Source of the DNA: S5-327 sp965200975
GTDB taxonomy: Bacteria > Chloroflexota > Dehalococcoidia > Lucifugimonadales > Australimonadaceae
NCBI GenBank assembly: GCA_965200975.1
Contig: OZ241740.1
Location: 1,426,001 to 1,490,000, forward strand
Direction of reading: 5' to 3'
Length of the DNA stretch: 64,000 nucleotides
Part shown: positions 6,741 through 16,324 of the stretch, one piece after another
Layout of the letters: every line of letters starts with the position of its first letter
Numbering within the stretch: the stretch's first letter is position 1
Made by a program: the position numbers and the translations under genes
Notes under the pieces: model-generated
What the model saw: the letters and a program-made list of their open reading frames with translations, nothing else
Told to the model about the DNA's origin: nothing
Databases searched by the model: none

Positions 6741-9700
6741 ATGCCCGACCCCGCATTGTACGAGGTGGTTGCGGAGCGGTTGCGCACCGGATTCCAAACG
6801 TTCCAGAGCCTAGCCAATACGAACGAGGCCGATATACGGCACTTCGTCATCTCTCCTGTTCTCAGCGCCATCGGCTACTCCAAATTCTACCGGCGGCCCG
6901 AACAGGGCGTGGGCAGGAACCGCCCTGACGACCTCTGTTTCACCGCTCCGGGCCTCGACAGCACAGGGCCAGCCGCCCTCATCGTTGAAGCCAAGGCCTA
7001 CAAGGCGGACTTCGACAAGGCGCCTGGCGCGGAATCCCCCGACGGCCAAATCAAGCGCTACCTCCGCCAGCACGGGGCCAGCGGCCCCTCGACCATCGGA
7101 ATCCTCACCGACGGCATACGGTGGCGCGTCTACCAACGCACCGGCCCTAACCATCTCGATATCAGCCTGCACTCCGAGTACGACCTGTTCAAGCCTCCGC
7201 GGTTACAAGAGTTCGTCGACTTCCTCTGCCGTGAATGCGTCGCCGCATCAGGCGCTCCGCGGCGCGCCCGAGGGCCGCTTACGAAGGAGCGCTCGGAGCA
7301 GCTTTTCGCGCTTTTTCAGCAAGACCATGACAACCCGCCCTCACCAGGCGCGGCGCTCGAACGTCTCCTCGGAAAAACGCCGGACGCTATCGAAAGCGAT
7401 CTCCTCAACCATCTGGAACTCGAAGGGGTGCCAAGGGAACACAACCACTACGAGTGGGTCGAGTATGGCTTTGCCAAGGGCGCGCGTATGGACGCGCGTA
7501 CGGAGAAGACGCAGTCGAACCCTGAAGGCAGCCCGCTCATCGCCGCCGCCGTGCGGTTCAGCGGAACGGGCGCCAAGCTCACCATGCCCCATGTCGCCCT
7601 CTGCGCCCGCACGTTCGCCCGCGCAAGCGACTCCGGCGCCAGTGTCGTCTTCGCCTACCGTGCGGCAGGCGCCGACGCAGCAGAGGGTCAGCGTTTCACA
7701 GCCCGGCTCGCCGTCTGCGCCGGCGGCAGCGTGACGATGACCGCGCCCTTCGACCCCGAACTGCCTGCGCCATCGGCAAGAACAGGAGCGGAACGCATCC
7801 TTGCGCTGCTGACCGAGAGCGCTCCGCTATCTCCTGAGCGACTGCGGGCGCCGCTCGAAGTCGCCCCGCTCCGCCAGCAGTTCTACAGGGATGTCTCGGA
7901 GTGGACGAAGCGGCGCGCGAAAGGGAAAAGCCGCACGACGCGCGAAGCAGTGCTGCGCCACCTCATCCGCACGATGTTCGCCTGGATCCTCAAGGAGGAC
8001 GGCGTCATCCCTACCGAGCTCTTCGAGCAGGCGTTCGCCGAATCCGCCCTCGGCAAGGACAACCGCTACCACCGCGAAATGCTGCGCTTCCTCTTCCATC
8101 AGCGCCTCAACGTTCCGGAAGAGCAGCGGGACCCCCACAGCATTCCCTATATCAATGAGGCGATGGATGAAGCGCCGTTCCTCAACGGCTCGCTCTTTCA
8201 GGAGCAGGAGGGCGACCTCGACCTCGACATCCCCGACGCCGAGTACTGGCGCGCCGGCGACGAGAGGCCCGGACTCTTCACGATCTTCTCCCGCTACCAC
8301 TGGACGACCGATGAGCACCGGCCCGGCGAGAGCGAGCAGACGCTCGACCCCGAACTGCTGAGCAACCTCTTCGAACGCCTCATTCTGCCCATCGAAACCC
8401 CGGAATTTCTCGACAAGCAGCCGGGGGGCGCCTACTACACCCCGGCGGATGTGACGTCCGAAATGGTGAAGGACGCCCTCGCCGCCGCCGTCCGCAACGC
8501 GGCGCCCGCAAGCCTCCGCGACGACGCTCTGCTCACTCTGTTCGGCGACCGCTCCGCGCCGCTGCCCCAAATGAGCGCTGCCGAGAAGCACAGGCTCGCC
8601 GCGCGCATCCACGAACTCCGCATCTTCGATCCTGCGGTAGGTCGGGCGCCTTCATCTACGGATGCCTTCTCGCCCTCAAGACCGCTCTCGAAAAGCTGGA
8701 GCCGGACAGCGCCGACCCCACCGAACGCATCGTGCGCGAGCAGCTGCACGGGCAGGACATTCACCCGCTGGCGGCGCAGATAACGCGGCTGCGCCTCTTC
8801 ATCGCGCTCAAGGCCGCCAACCGGGGGAGCGCCAAATCCGGCCCGCTGCCCAACCTCGAGGCGCGTATCGTCTGCGCCGACACCCTCGCAACCTCCGCCG
8901 ACCCCAACTGGCGGCCCGACCATCCGGGCCAGCTCGACACGGCTGACTCCAAGCTGGTGGACGCCCTGATCGCCGTCGCAGACACGCGGAGGGAGTGGAT
9001 CGACGCGCACTCGGAGGAGGATAAGCAGCGCGTGCTCCACGCAAACGACATGCGGCGGGAGGAGTTGCATGAGCTGCTCAAAGGCATGGGCGCGCTCGCC
9101 AGCGAGGAGCTGCGCAACTTCGCAAACACGCCGATACTTCCTCCGCCGTCGCGCACGCACCACGAGAGCGCCGCCCGCACCGACGCGCGCTTGCTCTTCT
9201 ACGAGCCGGAGTGGCGCGGATTCGACATCGTCATCGGCAATCCGCCCTACGAGGCGCTCGGCAAGTCAGTGAGCGCGACGCGCAAGCGGATGCTCGCCGA
9301 ACGCAAAAACTACCGCACTACCGACTGCGGCGACCTCTACACCCTCTTCTGCGAGGCGGCTCTCGCCCTCGCCAAACCGGAGGGCGGCGTCGTAACGCTC
9401 ATCGTCCCGCTTTCCATTGCGTTCGGGCGGGCGCAGAGCGCCCTACGCAAGGTGTTCGAGAGCCGTTGCGCCGTGCTCAACCTGTGGCATTACGACAACA
9501 TTCCCGACACTGCTTTCAACGGCACGCCGGTGCTGAAGGCATGGAAGAATTCGCAGCGCGCAACGGTGCTCACGGCGGTGGCCGGCGCGGATGCGCCTTG
9601 CGAAGTGCTGACGACAGGCCTGCTGCGCTGGCCTGTCGAAGACCGCAAGGACGTGCTGCAGGTTCGCGATATACAGCGAACCCCGCAGCTCAAGGCGCCG

Positions 9701-10288
9701 GACATTCGGTTGTCCGGCCAATGGCCGCGCATCGCCAGCGCAAAGGTGCTGGAACTGATCGAGGCGATGATAAGACAGCAAAGGAACGTCGAGAGCTACC
9801 AGGCTGCGGAAGGGCCGGAACTGGCGCTTCCGGCAACCGCGAGATACTTCGTCGCGACTGTGCCGCCGGGGGTTGTAGAGCCACGAAACGGAGCTAGCTT
9901 CCGTCTGCTCGACCACGACGCGCAAGCGCTTGTGACGGCGGCTGTCAACGGCAACGTCGGGTACGGCTGGTGGCGCATCTTTGGCGATGGATTCCATGTG
10001 AACGCATACGAAATTACTTCTATCCCCATACCCGATGCATGGGCGGATAACCCGCAACCGGCTATGGCGATTGGTCGGCAATTGCTCGACGCCATACCTG
10101 ACTGCATAACCGAGAAGCGCAACGCCGGAGAGGTCTGGCGCAACGTGGACTTCCACACCCACGCGTCGAAGCTTGTCGCCGAGGCCGACCGGCTCTACAT
10201 CGAGGCGCTAGGGTTGCCCCTGGAGCCGCTGCTCACGCACCTGCAGATAATGCGCTCGAACCGCAGCTGGGACTTCCCGGCGGGGTAG
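6741..10288 (+). pseudogene. Type IIG-like restriction-modification enzyme, split by a frameshift
   Basis: Codes for about 1,180 residues of a single-chain endonuclease/N6-adenine methyltransferase (Eco57I-like/type IIG). N-terminal nuclease-like part: RRPEQGVGRNRPDD followed by LIVEAKAY, a PD-(D/E)xK pattern. Then a helical region with PGGAYYTPADVTSEM, methyltransferase motif I, and catalytic motif IV NPPYEALG near 9240. The C-terminal target-recognition region runs to 10288. Start ATG 6741 has AGGAGG nine bases upstream. Reading is broken at 8640-8642: frame one gives DPAVGRAPSS, but shifting one base gives DPAVGSGAFIYGCLLALKTA, the expected motif I. One base appears to be missing. There is no homopolymer at the site, so phase variation is unlikely; a real null mutation or a base-call error are the options. 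No separate specificity or restriction subunit is adjacent. Confidence 0.8.
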
Positions 10289-10423
10289 GGGCGGGTGAGC
10301 GCGACGGCTCCAGGAACAGCAGGGTAGTGCTCCCGCGCGCGCCTGCGTCGTCGCACTGTTGGCGGTAGGATAGAGCGCGCCGACGACGACCGCGCGCAAT
10401 CCGCCAGCCGGAGAGAGATCCCT

Positions 10424-11512
10424 ATGCGTCTGGGTTACTTCATGATGCCGCTCCACCCGCCGGGGTCGGACTTCACCGCCACGCTGCGCGACGACCTTCA
10501 GCAGATCGTCGCGCTCGACCGCCTCGGCTACGAGGAGGCGTGGATCGGCGAGCACTTCACCGCCCAGTGGGAGAACATCCCCGCTCCCGACCTGTTCATC
10601 GCCCAGGCGCTCAGCGTCACCGAACGGATAAAGCTCGGCACCGGCGTCACCTGCATTCCGAACCACACGCCGTTCCACCTCGCGCACCGCATCGCCCAGC
10701 TCGACCATATGGCCCAGGGACGTTTCCTCTGGGGAGTAGGCTCCGGCGGATTCATCGGCGATTTCCGCGCCGCCGGCGTCGACCCCGCCACGGGCGAACA
10801 GCGCGGCCTCACTCGCGAGTCCGTCGACCTCGTCCTCGAGCTTTGGAAAGACCCGCAGCCCGGCGCGTACAACCACAGACGCTGGCAGTTCAATATTCCC
10901 GAACCCGACGACAAGGTCGGGCTGCGCATGCATGTGAAGCCGTACCAGAAGCCGCATCCGCCCATCGCCATGGCCGGCATCTCCGTGAAGTCGGATACGC
11001 TCGAGTTCGCCGGCGAGCGCGGGTGGATTCCCATGAGCATCAACTTCGCTCCGCGGCGCGTCCTCAAGACTCACTGGAGCTCAGTGGAGGAGGGCGCCGC
11101 CCGGTCGGGACGCGTCGCCGACCGCGGGGAGTGGCGCATCGCCCGCGATATTTTCGTCGCCGAAACGACCAAAGAGGCGCGCCGTGAAGCCCTCGACGGC
11201 GTGCTCGCCCGCGACTTCGAGCAGTACTTCCGCCTTCTTATTCCGAAGGGCAGGGGAATGGCCATTCTCAAGGAAGACCCTGATATGCCGGATTCCGACG
11301 TGACCTCCGCCTATATGCTCGACAACGTCTGGATCGCCGGCAGCCCGGACGACGTCGTCGCCCAGTTGCGCGCGCTGTCGGAGGAGGTGGGCGGGTTCGG
11401 GATGCTGCTCGCTATGGCGCACGAGTGGCGCCCGGAGGGCCCCTGGCGCGAGTCGATGCGGCTCCTCAAGGAGGAGGTCCTCCCCCGGCTCAACGGCGAA
11501 GCAACGGGATAA
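10424..11512 (+). CDS. LLM-class flavin-dependent oxidoreductase
   Basis: A 362-residue luciferase-like TIM-barrel monooxygenase expected to use reduced FMN or F420. The N-terminus has MRLGYFMMPLHPPG, then LDRLGYEEAWIGEHF (typical bait for this fold), KLGTGVTCIPNHTPFHLAH and RFLWGVGSGGF. The family includes limonene-type and alkane monooxygenases; the substrate here cannot be assigned. GGAGAGA lies upstream of ATG 10424, and a TAGGAT box near 10366 may be its -10. It stands alone between the R-M gene and a tRNA, but its chemistry fits with the oxygenase cluster at 1-6449. Confidence 0.85.
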   Translation: MRLGYFMMPLHPPGSDFTATLRDDLQQIVALDRLGYEEAWIGEHFTAQWENIPAPDLFIAQALSVTERIKLGTGVTCIPNHTPFHLAHRIAQLDHMAQGRFLWGVGSGGFIGDFRAAGVDPATGEQRGLTRESVDLVLELWKDPQPGAYNHRRWQFNIPEPDDKVGLRMHVKPYQKPHPPIAMAGISVKSDTLEFAGERGWIPMSINFAPRRVLKTHWSSVEEGAARSGRVADRGEWRIARDIFVAETTKEARREALDGVLARDFEQYFRLLIPKGRGMAILKEDPDMPDSDVTSAYMLDNVWIAGSPDDVVAQLRALSEEVGGFGMLLAMAHEWRPEGPWRESMRLLKEEVLPRLNGEATG

Positions 11513-11543
11513 CCGACTCGCCGGGGCGCGCAGCGGGCGGAAC

Positions 11544-11618
11544 TGGAGCGGGAGACCGGATTCGAACCGGCGACAGCTTGCTTGGAAGGCAAGAACTCTA
11601 CCACTGAGCTACTCCCGC
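11544..11618 (-). tRNA. tRNA-Gly (anticodon UCC)
   Basis: The minus strand folds as a complete cloverleaf: acceptor GCGGGAG/CTCCCGC, D-arm GCTC...GAGT, anticodon stem CTTGC/GCAAG around loop CTTCCAA (anticodon TCC), T-arm GCCGG-TTCGAAT-CCGGT, discriminator U. The 3' CCA is encoded in the DNA (TCCA, 11547-11544). Confidence 0.97.
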
Positions 11619-11631
11619 CCAGCGCCTCTCA

Positions 11632-12879
11632 TTATACCCGCCCCGGGGGCGACGGGCGCCTCCCTCGCGCGTGCGTCTCGGCGCCGAACAGAACCACCAT
11701 TACCGCGCCGACCGCCAGCAGACCCGCCACCGTGAGGAACGCGGCGCGGAAGCCCGCCTCGTCGGCAAGCAGCCCGATAAACAGCGGGCCGACTATCTGT
11801 CCCGCGCTCTGCGAAAGCGACCACACGCCGAGGAACGCCCCGCGCTTGTCGTCGGGCGCGAGGTCCATCGCGTACACCTGTATCGTTCCCGTCGCCAGGG
11901 CCTCGGCCAGCCCGAAGACGAGCACCGACAACGCCGCCGCTCCGAAACTGTTCATCCCCGACATCATCCACACCGCAACGCCTGTGATGACCAGCCCCAC
12001 GACGAGCGTGCGCTTGCGGCCATACCGATCGTTCGCCATGCCGGCGGGAATCGCCGCAACCAGCGCGAGCACGCCCGACGCCGCGATCAGGTTCCCCACC
12101 TGCAGCTCGTCGAGTCCGGCTGCCGCCGTCCCCTGCACCGGGAAGAACGTTCGGAACACGCCCGTGCCCCCGACCACCAGGCTCACCGCGAACGTCCCCG
12201 TCGCCAGCGCAAAGAACGCGCGGGTGCGGAACAGCGAGAAGTCGATACGGCGCTTCCCGCCGCGCGTTGCGGACGCGCTCCGCGCCGTGCGCGTGTGGGA
12301 CTCGCGAATCCAGAAGAGCGTGACGACGATCACCGCCGCCTTGCACGCCGCGATGAAGAGGAACACCGCGTGCAGCTCGAACGCGCCGGCGACGAGTCCC
12401 GCCATCACCGGGCCAACGAGCAAGCCTATCCTCGACGAGGTCTGCCGCAGCGCGACAGCCCGTCCGCGGGAGGCGACCTCCGTCTCGTCCGCCATCAGCG
12501 CGTTCGAGGCGGTCATCCACACCGAGATTCCGGCGCCGCCGAGTATCTCGAACAGGAAGAACTGCAGGTACGCGTCCGAGAAGAACTGCCCCGTAAGCGC
12601 CACGATGTGGATGGCCGCGCCGAGGAGAACGAACGGCTTGCGCCCAAACCGGTCGGTCAGGTAGCCCGTCGCCGCCGCGGTGACTGTTCGGGGCAGCGCG
12701 CTCACCGCGGAGACCAGCGCCACGAGCAGGAACGATTCGGTCAGCGAGTATGCGAACAGCGGGCGCGCCAGCCACAACCCGCCTGTCCCGAACCCCCAGA
12801 AGAAGAACATGAGGAAGATAGGGAGCGTTCTCGGATTGAGCAGGTCGATGAGGCGGTCGCGCGGGGCGTGGGAAGCCAT
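11632..12879 (-). CDS. MFS transporter (12 transmembrane segments)
   Basis: A 415-residue major facilitator, strongly hydrophobic throughout. The signature loop between helices 2 and 3 is DRFGRKPF (residues about 75-82), and the repeat in the second half is DRYGRKRT. The central loop carries the basic stretch RTARSASATRGGKRR. Direction and substrate cannot be told from the sequence; the pattern is that of drug/metabolite efflux or sugar-type MFS proteins. It ends 13 bp before the tRNA-Gly gene on the same strand and is divergent from birA, with only 41 bp between the two starts. Confidence 0.88.
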   Translation of the reverse strand: MASHAPRDRLIDLLNPRTLPIFLMFFFWGFGTGGLWLARPLFAYSLTESFLLVALVSAVSALPRTVTAAATGYLTDRFGRKPFVLLGAAIHIVALTGQFFSDAYLQFFLFEILGGAGISVWMTASNALMADETEVASRGRAVALRQTSSRIGLLVGPVMAGLVAGAFELHAVFLFIAACKAAVIVVTLFWIRESHTRTARSASATRGGKRRIDFSLFRTRAFFALATGTFAVSLVVGGTGVFRTFFPVQGTAAAGLDELQVGNLIAASGVLALVAAIPAGMANDRYGRKRTLVVGLVITGVAVWMMSGMNSFGAAALSVLVFGLAEALATGTIQVYAMDLAPDDKRGAFLGVWSLSQSAGQIVGPLFIGLLADEAGFRAAFLTVAGLLAVGAVMVVLFGAETHARGRRPSPPGRV

Positions 12880-12906
12880 TGCTGCGATGCTACCACCGCG
12901 CCCCGT

Positions 12907-12912
12907 TACAAT
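12907..12912 (+). promoter_or_regulatory. -10 box giving a probably leaderless birA mRNA
   Basis: TACAAT is followed by only 8 bp and then ATG 12921. No ribosome-binding sequence fits in between, so the transcript would start at or within a base or two of the start codon. Confidence 0.45.
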
Positions 12913-12920
12913 CCGAACCT

Positions 12921-13700
12921 ATGGACTCCACGCGCAGCAGCAGCGACGCCATCGGCGCCCGCATCGCCCGGCTCGACTCCACTCCGTCGACGATGGACGC
13001 CGCATGGGCGATGGCGGACGAGAACGCCCCACACGGCGCCGTCGTCGTCGCCCGGACGCAGACCGCCGGGCGGGGCCGCTTCTCGCGCCCCTGGGTCTCC
13101 GGCGACGACGAATCGCTGCTTCTCTCCGTGCTGCTTCGGCCTCCGCCGGCGGCGGCGGCGCTGCTTAGCCCGGCCGCCGCTCTCGCAGTCGTCGACACGG
13201 CGGAAGACGCCGCGGGGGTGCGGTGCGAGATCAAATGGCCCAACGATGTCCTCGCCGGAGGCAGGAAGCTGTGCGGCGTCCTCGTCGAGCTGCGCGCCCG
13301 CACCGACGGCGTCGTCGCCGCTGTGATTGGCGTCGGGCTCAACGTCAACCTCGATCTCCGCGCCATCCCCGAGCTGCGCGAGACGGCGACGAGCCTCGCC
13401 GAGCAGGCCGGGCGGCGGCTAGACCTGCGCGAGGTCGAGTCGCTCTTCCTTCGGCAGTTCCGCGACCGCTACAGCCAGTGCGTCGACGACGGGCCAGCGC
13501 TGCTTGCCGCCTGGGCGGCGCGGCTCTCGACGCTGGGCCGGCGCGTCACCGTGCGTGAACGCGAGGGCGCGGTTACCGGCGTCGCAGAAGGCGTCGACGG
13601 CGCCGGGCGCCTCATCGTCCGGCTGGCGTCCGGAGAATGCAGGGCGGTATCGGAGGGCGATGTAACCCTCGCAGTGCAGGGGAGCGATTCGCTACAATAG
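12921..13700 (+). CDS. birA: Biotin--[acetyl-CoA carboxylase] ligase
   Basis: A 259-residue biotin protein ligase that activates biotin as biotinyl-AMP and attaches it to carboxylase carrier domains. Motifs: QTAGRGRFSRPW (biotinyl-AMP loop), KWPNDVLAGGRKLCGVLVE (ATP/biotin site) and GVGLNVN. A C-terminal SH3-like cap follows (residues about 210-255). There is no N-terminal helix-turn-helix, so it is a monofunctional (class I) enzyme that should not act as a repressor. ATG 12921 is chosen because the first family block begins about 10 residues in and the upstream ATG at 12879 adds unrelated sequence. Confidence 0.93.
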   Translation: MDSTRSSSDAIGARIARLDSTPSTMDAAWAMADENAPHGAVVVARTQTAGRGRFSRPWVSGDDESLLLSVLLRPPPAAAALLSPAAALAVVDTAEDAAGVRCEIKWPNDVLAGGRKLCGVLVELRARTDGVVAAVIGVGLNVNLDLRAIPELRETATSLAEQAGRRLDLREVESLFLRQFRDRYSQCVDDGPALLAAWAARLSTLGRRVTVREREGAVTGVAEGVDGAGRLIVRLASGECRAVSEGDVTLAVQGSDSLQ

Positions 13701-13818
13701 AGCCAACGCTACGCCTTGCTTCACGCAGCGGCCAGGCGCGGAGCCCATGCGACGCCCCGGCTCCCGACGAGTCTCTGCCCATTCCAAGCCGACCACCGGC
13801 TACGTCACCGGACGCCGC

Positions 13819-15219
13819 ATGAGGTTTCCCCAAGAGCACTCCCCCGAACGGCAACGCCGCATCGCCGACATTCGAGCCCGGCTCGAACGCTTCCTCGACC
13901 GCCGGGGGTATACGCCTATCTCCACGCCGATGCTCGAATCGACCGACCTCTACCTCAAGAAGTCGGGCGGCGAGCTTGCCGCGCGCATGTATTCGTTCAC
14001 CGACCCCGGCGGACGCAGGGTGAGCCTGCGTCCCGAGTTCACGTCGTCCGTGGTGCAGTCGTTCGTGAACGGCTCGCTCAAGGGACCGTTCCCCCAGCGT
14101 TGGGTCTACTCCGGGCCTGTTTTCCGGTATGAGCCGGGCAGCGGCGGAGGGGAGTTCGAACAGCTCGGCGCGGAGCTCATCGGCTCCGGCGGCGCCAACG
14201 CCGACGCCGAGGCGCTTGCTCTCGCCTCTCAGGGACTCTCCGCTCTTGGCGTCGCCGGGCACCGACTGCGCATCGGGCACATGGGCGTCGTCGCATCGAT
14301 GCTCGACGCGCTCGGGCTCTCGGAGCGCGCGCGCGTGTTCATGATGGGCGGACTCGCGCGGTTGCGCGCCGGCGAGGAGACAGCCGCCGATGTGCGGGAG
14401 AGGGCCCTGCGCCTCGGCCTGCTCACGCCCGACAACACTGCGCGCGCGGCGCGCGTCGCACGGGAGCTTCCGCTCGACGACGCGGCTGCTATGGCGCAAG
14501 GCTTCGTAGGCGACGGCATGGCCTCGACCACGGGACAGCGCGCCCCCGACGACATCCTCCGGCGCTATCTCAAGAAGCTGCGCGACGTGGGCGCCCCGGA
14601 AGTCTTCGACCGCGCGCTCGACTTCAGCGCGAAGCTCGCCGGCATTGCGGGGCCGCCCCAGCGCACTCTCGGCAGAATCGAGCGGCTCGCCGCCCAATTC
14701 GCCGTCCCCGCCGCCGTCTTCCAGCCCGTCCGCGACCTCCTTGCAGCGTTGTCCCGCTACGACCTGCGCGGCGTCCCCGTCGTGCTCGACCTCGCGGCGG
14801 CGCGGGGGATCGCCTACTACACCGGCGCGGTGTTCGATATCGAGCACTCCCGGATAAAGGGCATCCCTGCCCTCGGAGGCGGAGGCCGGTACGACGGACT
14901 CATCGCCGCGCTCGGGGGCCGGCGGCAAACGCCCGCAATGGGGTTCGCCTACGCGCTCGACCGCGTGTCTCAGCTCCTCCCCGCCGGCTTCTCCTCCGAC
15001 GCCGGCGACGGGCAGCCCCGAGTGCTCGTGACCGCCCAGGAAGCCGCGCTCGACGAGGCCGTCGCAACCGCCGAGCGACTGCGCGCCCAAGGCATCCCGG
15101 CGGAGCTCGACCTCGACAGCAAGAGCGACGCCGAGGCCGCCAGGCGCGCGCGGCTCCGCGGAATTCAGACAGTTATACGAGTAGGACAAGATGGCCGCGT
15201 CTCCGAACAATCCGCCTAG
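13819..15219 (+). CDS. hisZ: HisZ-like ATP phosphoribosyltransferase regulatory subunit / HisRS paralog
   Basis: A class II aminoacyl-tRNA-synthetase fold of about 466 residues. Motif 2 reads WVYSGPVFRYEPGSGGGEFE; the histidine-binding region reads ARGIAYYTGAVFDIEH, then GGGGRYDGLIAALGG. A C-terminal anticodon-binding-like domain (residues about 375-466) is present, which many short HisZ proteins lack. As the first gene of a his operon and 29 bp overlapping hisG, a regulatory HisZ role is most likely, but a true histidyl-tRNA synthetase cannot be excluded. Family similarity begins at ATG 13819; an in-frame ATG at 13747 would add 24 basic residues unlike the family. A TACAAT box at 13693 may be the operon promoter. 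Confidence 0.72.
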   Translation: MRFPQEHSPERQRRIADIRARLERFLDRRGYTPISTPMLESTDLYLKKSGGELAARMYSFTDPGGRRVSLRPEFTSSVVQSFVNGSLKGPFPQRWVYSGPVFRYEPGSGGGEFEQLGAELIGSGGANADAEALALASQGLSALGVAGHRLRIGHMGVVASMLDALGLSERARVFMMGGLARLRAGEETAADVRERALRLGLLTPDNTARAARVARELPLDDAAAMAQGFVGDGMASTTGQRAPDDILRRYLKKLRDVGAPEVFDRALDFSAKLAGIAGPPQRTLGRIERLAAQFAVPAAVFQPVRDLLAALSRYDLRGVPVVLDLAAARGIAYYTGAVFDIEHSRIKGIPALGGGGRYDGLIAALGGRRQTPAMGFAYALDRVSQLLPAGFSSDAGDGQPRVLVTAQEAALDEAVATAERLRAQGIPAELDLDSKSDAEAARRARLRGIQTVIRVGQDGRVSEQSA

Positions 15220-16324
15220 CCGGCGCAGCGCTCCCGGCGCTGGGCCATTCCCGGCTGCGCTATCCCCGCAAGGGGACGCCGCGCCGCTTGGCCTCCCATC
15301 CCGGGGCGACGAGGACTCGCGCGAAGCTACGCGCCTCGTCATTCCGAGCGACGGCGTGATGCACGAGCAGACCCTCGACTTCCTGAGCAGCTGCGGCATG
15401 CGCGTCCGCCGGCCCAGCGCCCGAGGCTACACCGGCTCGATCCCTGCGGTGAAAGGCGTCGAGGTCGTCTTCCAGCGCACCGCCGACATCTGCGCGCGTG
15501 TCGAGGCGGGCGACGCCGATATCGGACTCGTCGGGTACGACCGCTTCGCCGAATACCAGCTCGACGAGGGCGACAGCCTGCTCGTGATGGACGACCTCGG
15601 CTTTGGCCGCTGCGCGCTCGTCGTCGCCGTTCCCAACTCCTGGATCGACGTAGACTCCATGGCCGACCTCGCCGACATCGCCGTCGAATTCCAGGAGAGC
15701 GGACGCGAGCTCCGCGTCGCCACCAAGTACCCCACGCTCACCCGCGCGTTCCTCCACCGGCACGACGTCAACTACTTCTCCCTCGCCCTCCTCTCCGGCA
15801 CGGTAGAGCCTGCGCCGTCCATCGGCTACGCCGACTTCATCGTCGACCTCACGGCCAGCGGCCAGACGCTGCGCGAGAACCACCTGAAGCAACTTGCCGA
15901 CGGCACGGTGCTGGAGTCCGAGGGCGCGCTGGTCGCGAACCGACGCCTCCTTGCCGCTCGCCCCGAGAGGCTCGAGGCCGCGCGCGACATCATCGAGCGC
16001 ATCGAGGCCACCGTGCAGGCCGCCGGTTATCTCCGGGTGACCGCCAACATTGCATCGGAGAGCGAGGAGGCCGCCGCCGCCCAGGTGATGCAGCTCGACG
16101 CCGCCGTCGGGCTCCACGGCCCCACAGTGGCCCGCGTTTACTCGCCCGACGGTCGCCGCCTCTACTCGGCGACCATCTTCATCGCCAAGAGCGAACTCAC
16201 CGCGGTCGTCGATCACCTGCGCGCTATCGGCGGGGCGTCGGTGACCGTATCCGGCTCCGACTACGTCTTTGGGCAGGGCAGCAAGAGCTACAGCCGCCTC
16301 CTCGCCGCGCTGGGGCTTGCCTGA
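15191..16324 (+). CDS. hisG: ATP phosphoribosyltransferase, long form
   Basis: First enzyme of histidine synthesis (PRPP + ATP to phosphoribosyl-ATP). The catalytic part begins near residue 47 (TRLVIPSDGVMHEQTLDFL) and includes DADIGLVGYDRF and the PRPP-type segment IGYADFIVDLTASGQTLREN. Residues about 300-365 form a HisG_C-type ACT-like domain, marking the histidine-inhibited long form. The first 45 residues are Pro/Ala/Ser-rich with no counterpart in the family; no closer in-frame start was found, so the extension may be real or the start mis-set. It overlaps hisZ by 29 bp and hisD by one base (TGATG). Confidence 0.88.
   Translation: MAASPNNPPSRRSAPGAGPFPAALSPQGDAAPLGLPSRGDEDSREATRLVIPSDGVMHEQTLDFLSSCGMRVRRPSARGYTGSIPAVKGVEVVFQRTADICARVEAGDADIGLVGYDRFAEYQLDEGDSLLVMDDLGFGRCALVVAVPNSWIDVDSMADLADIAVEFQESGRELRVATKYPTLTRAFLHRHDVNYFSLALLSGTVEPAPSIGYADFIVDLTASGQTLRENHLKQLADGTVLESEGALVANRRLLAARPERLEAARDIIERIEATVQAAGYLRVTANIASESEEAAAAQVMQLDAAVGLHGPTVARVYSPDGRRLYSATIFIAKSELTAVVDHLRAIGGASVTVSGSDYVFGQGSKSYSRLLAALGLA

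Noticed and set aside
10424..11512. Part of the type IIG operon
   Set aside because: A 135-bp gap, its own likely promoter and an unrelated enzyme family argue for a separate unit.
13612..15399. Long minus-strand frame opposite hisZ
   Set aside because: Shadow frame crossing the ends of three real plus-strand genes, without family motifs.
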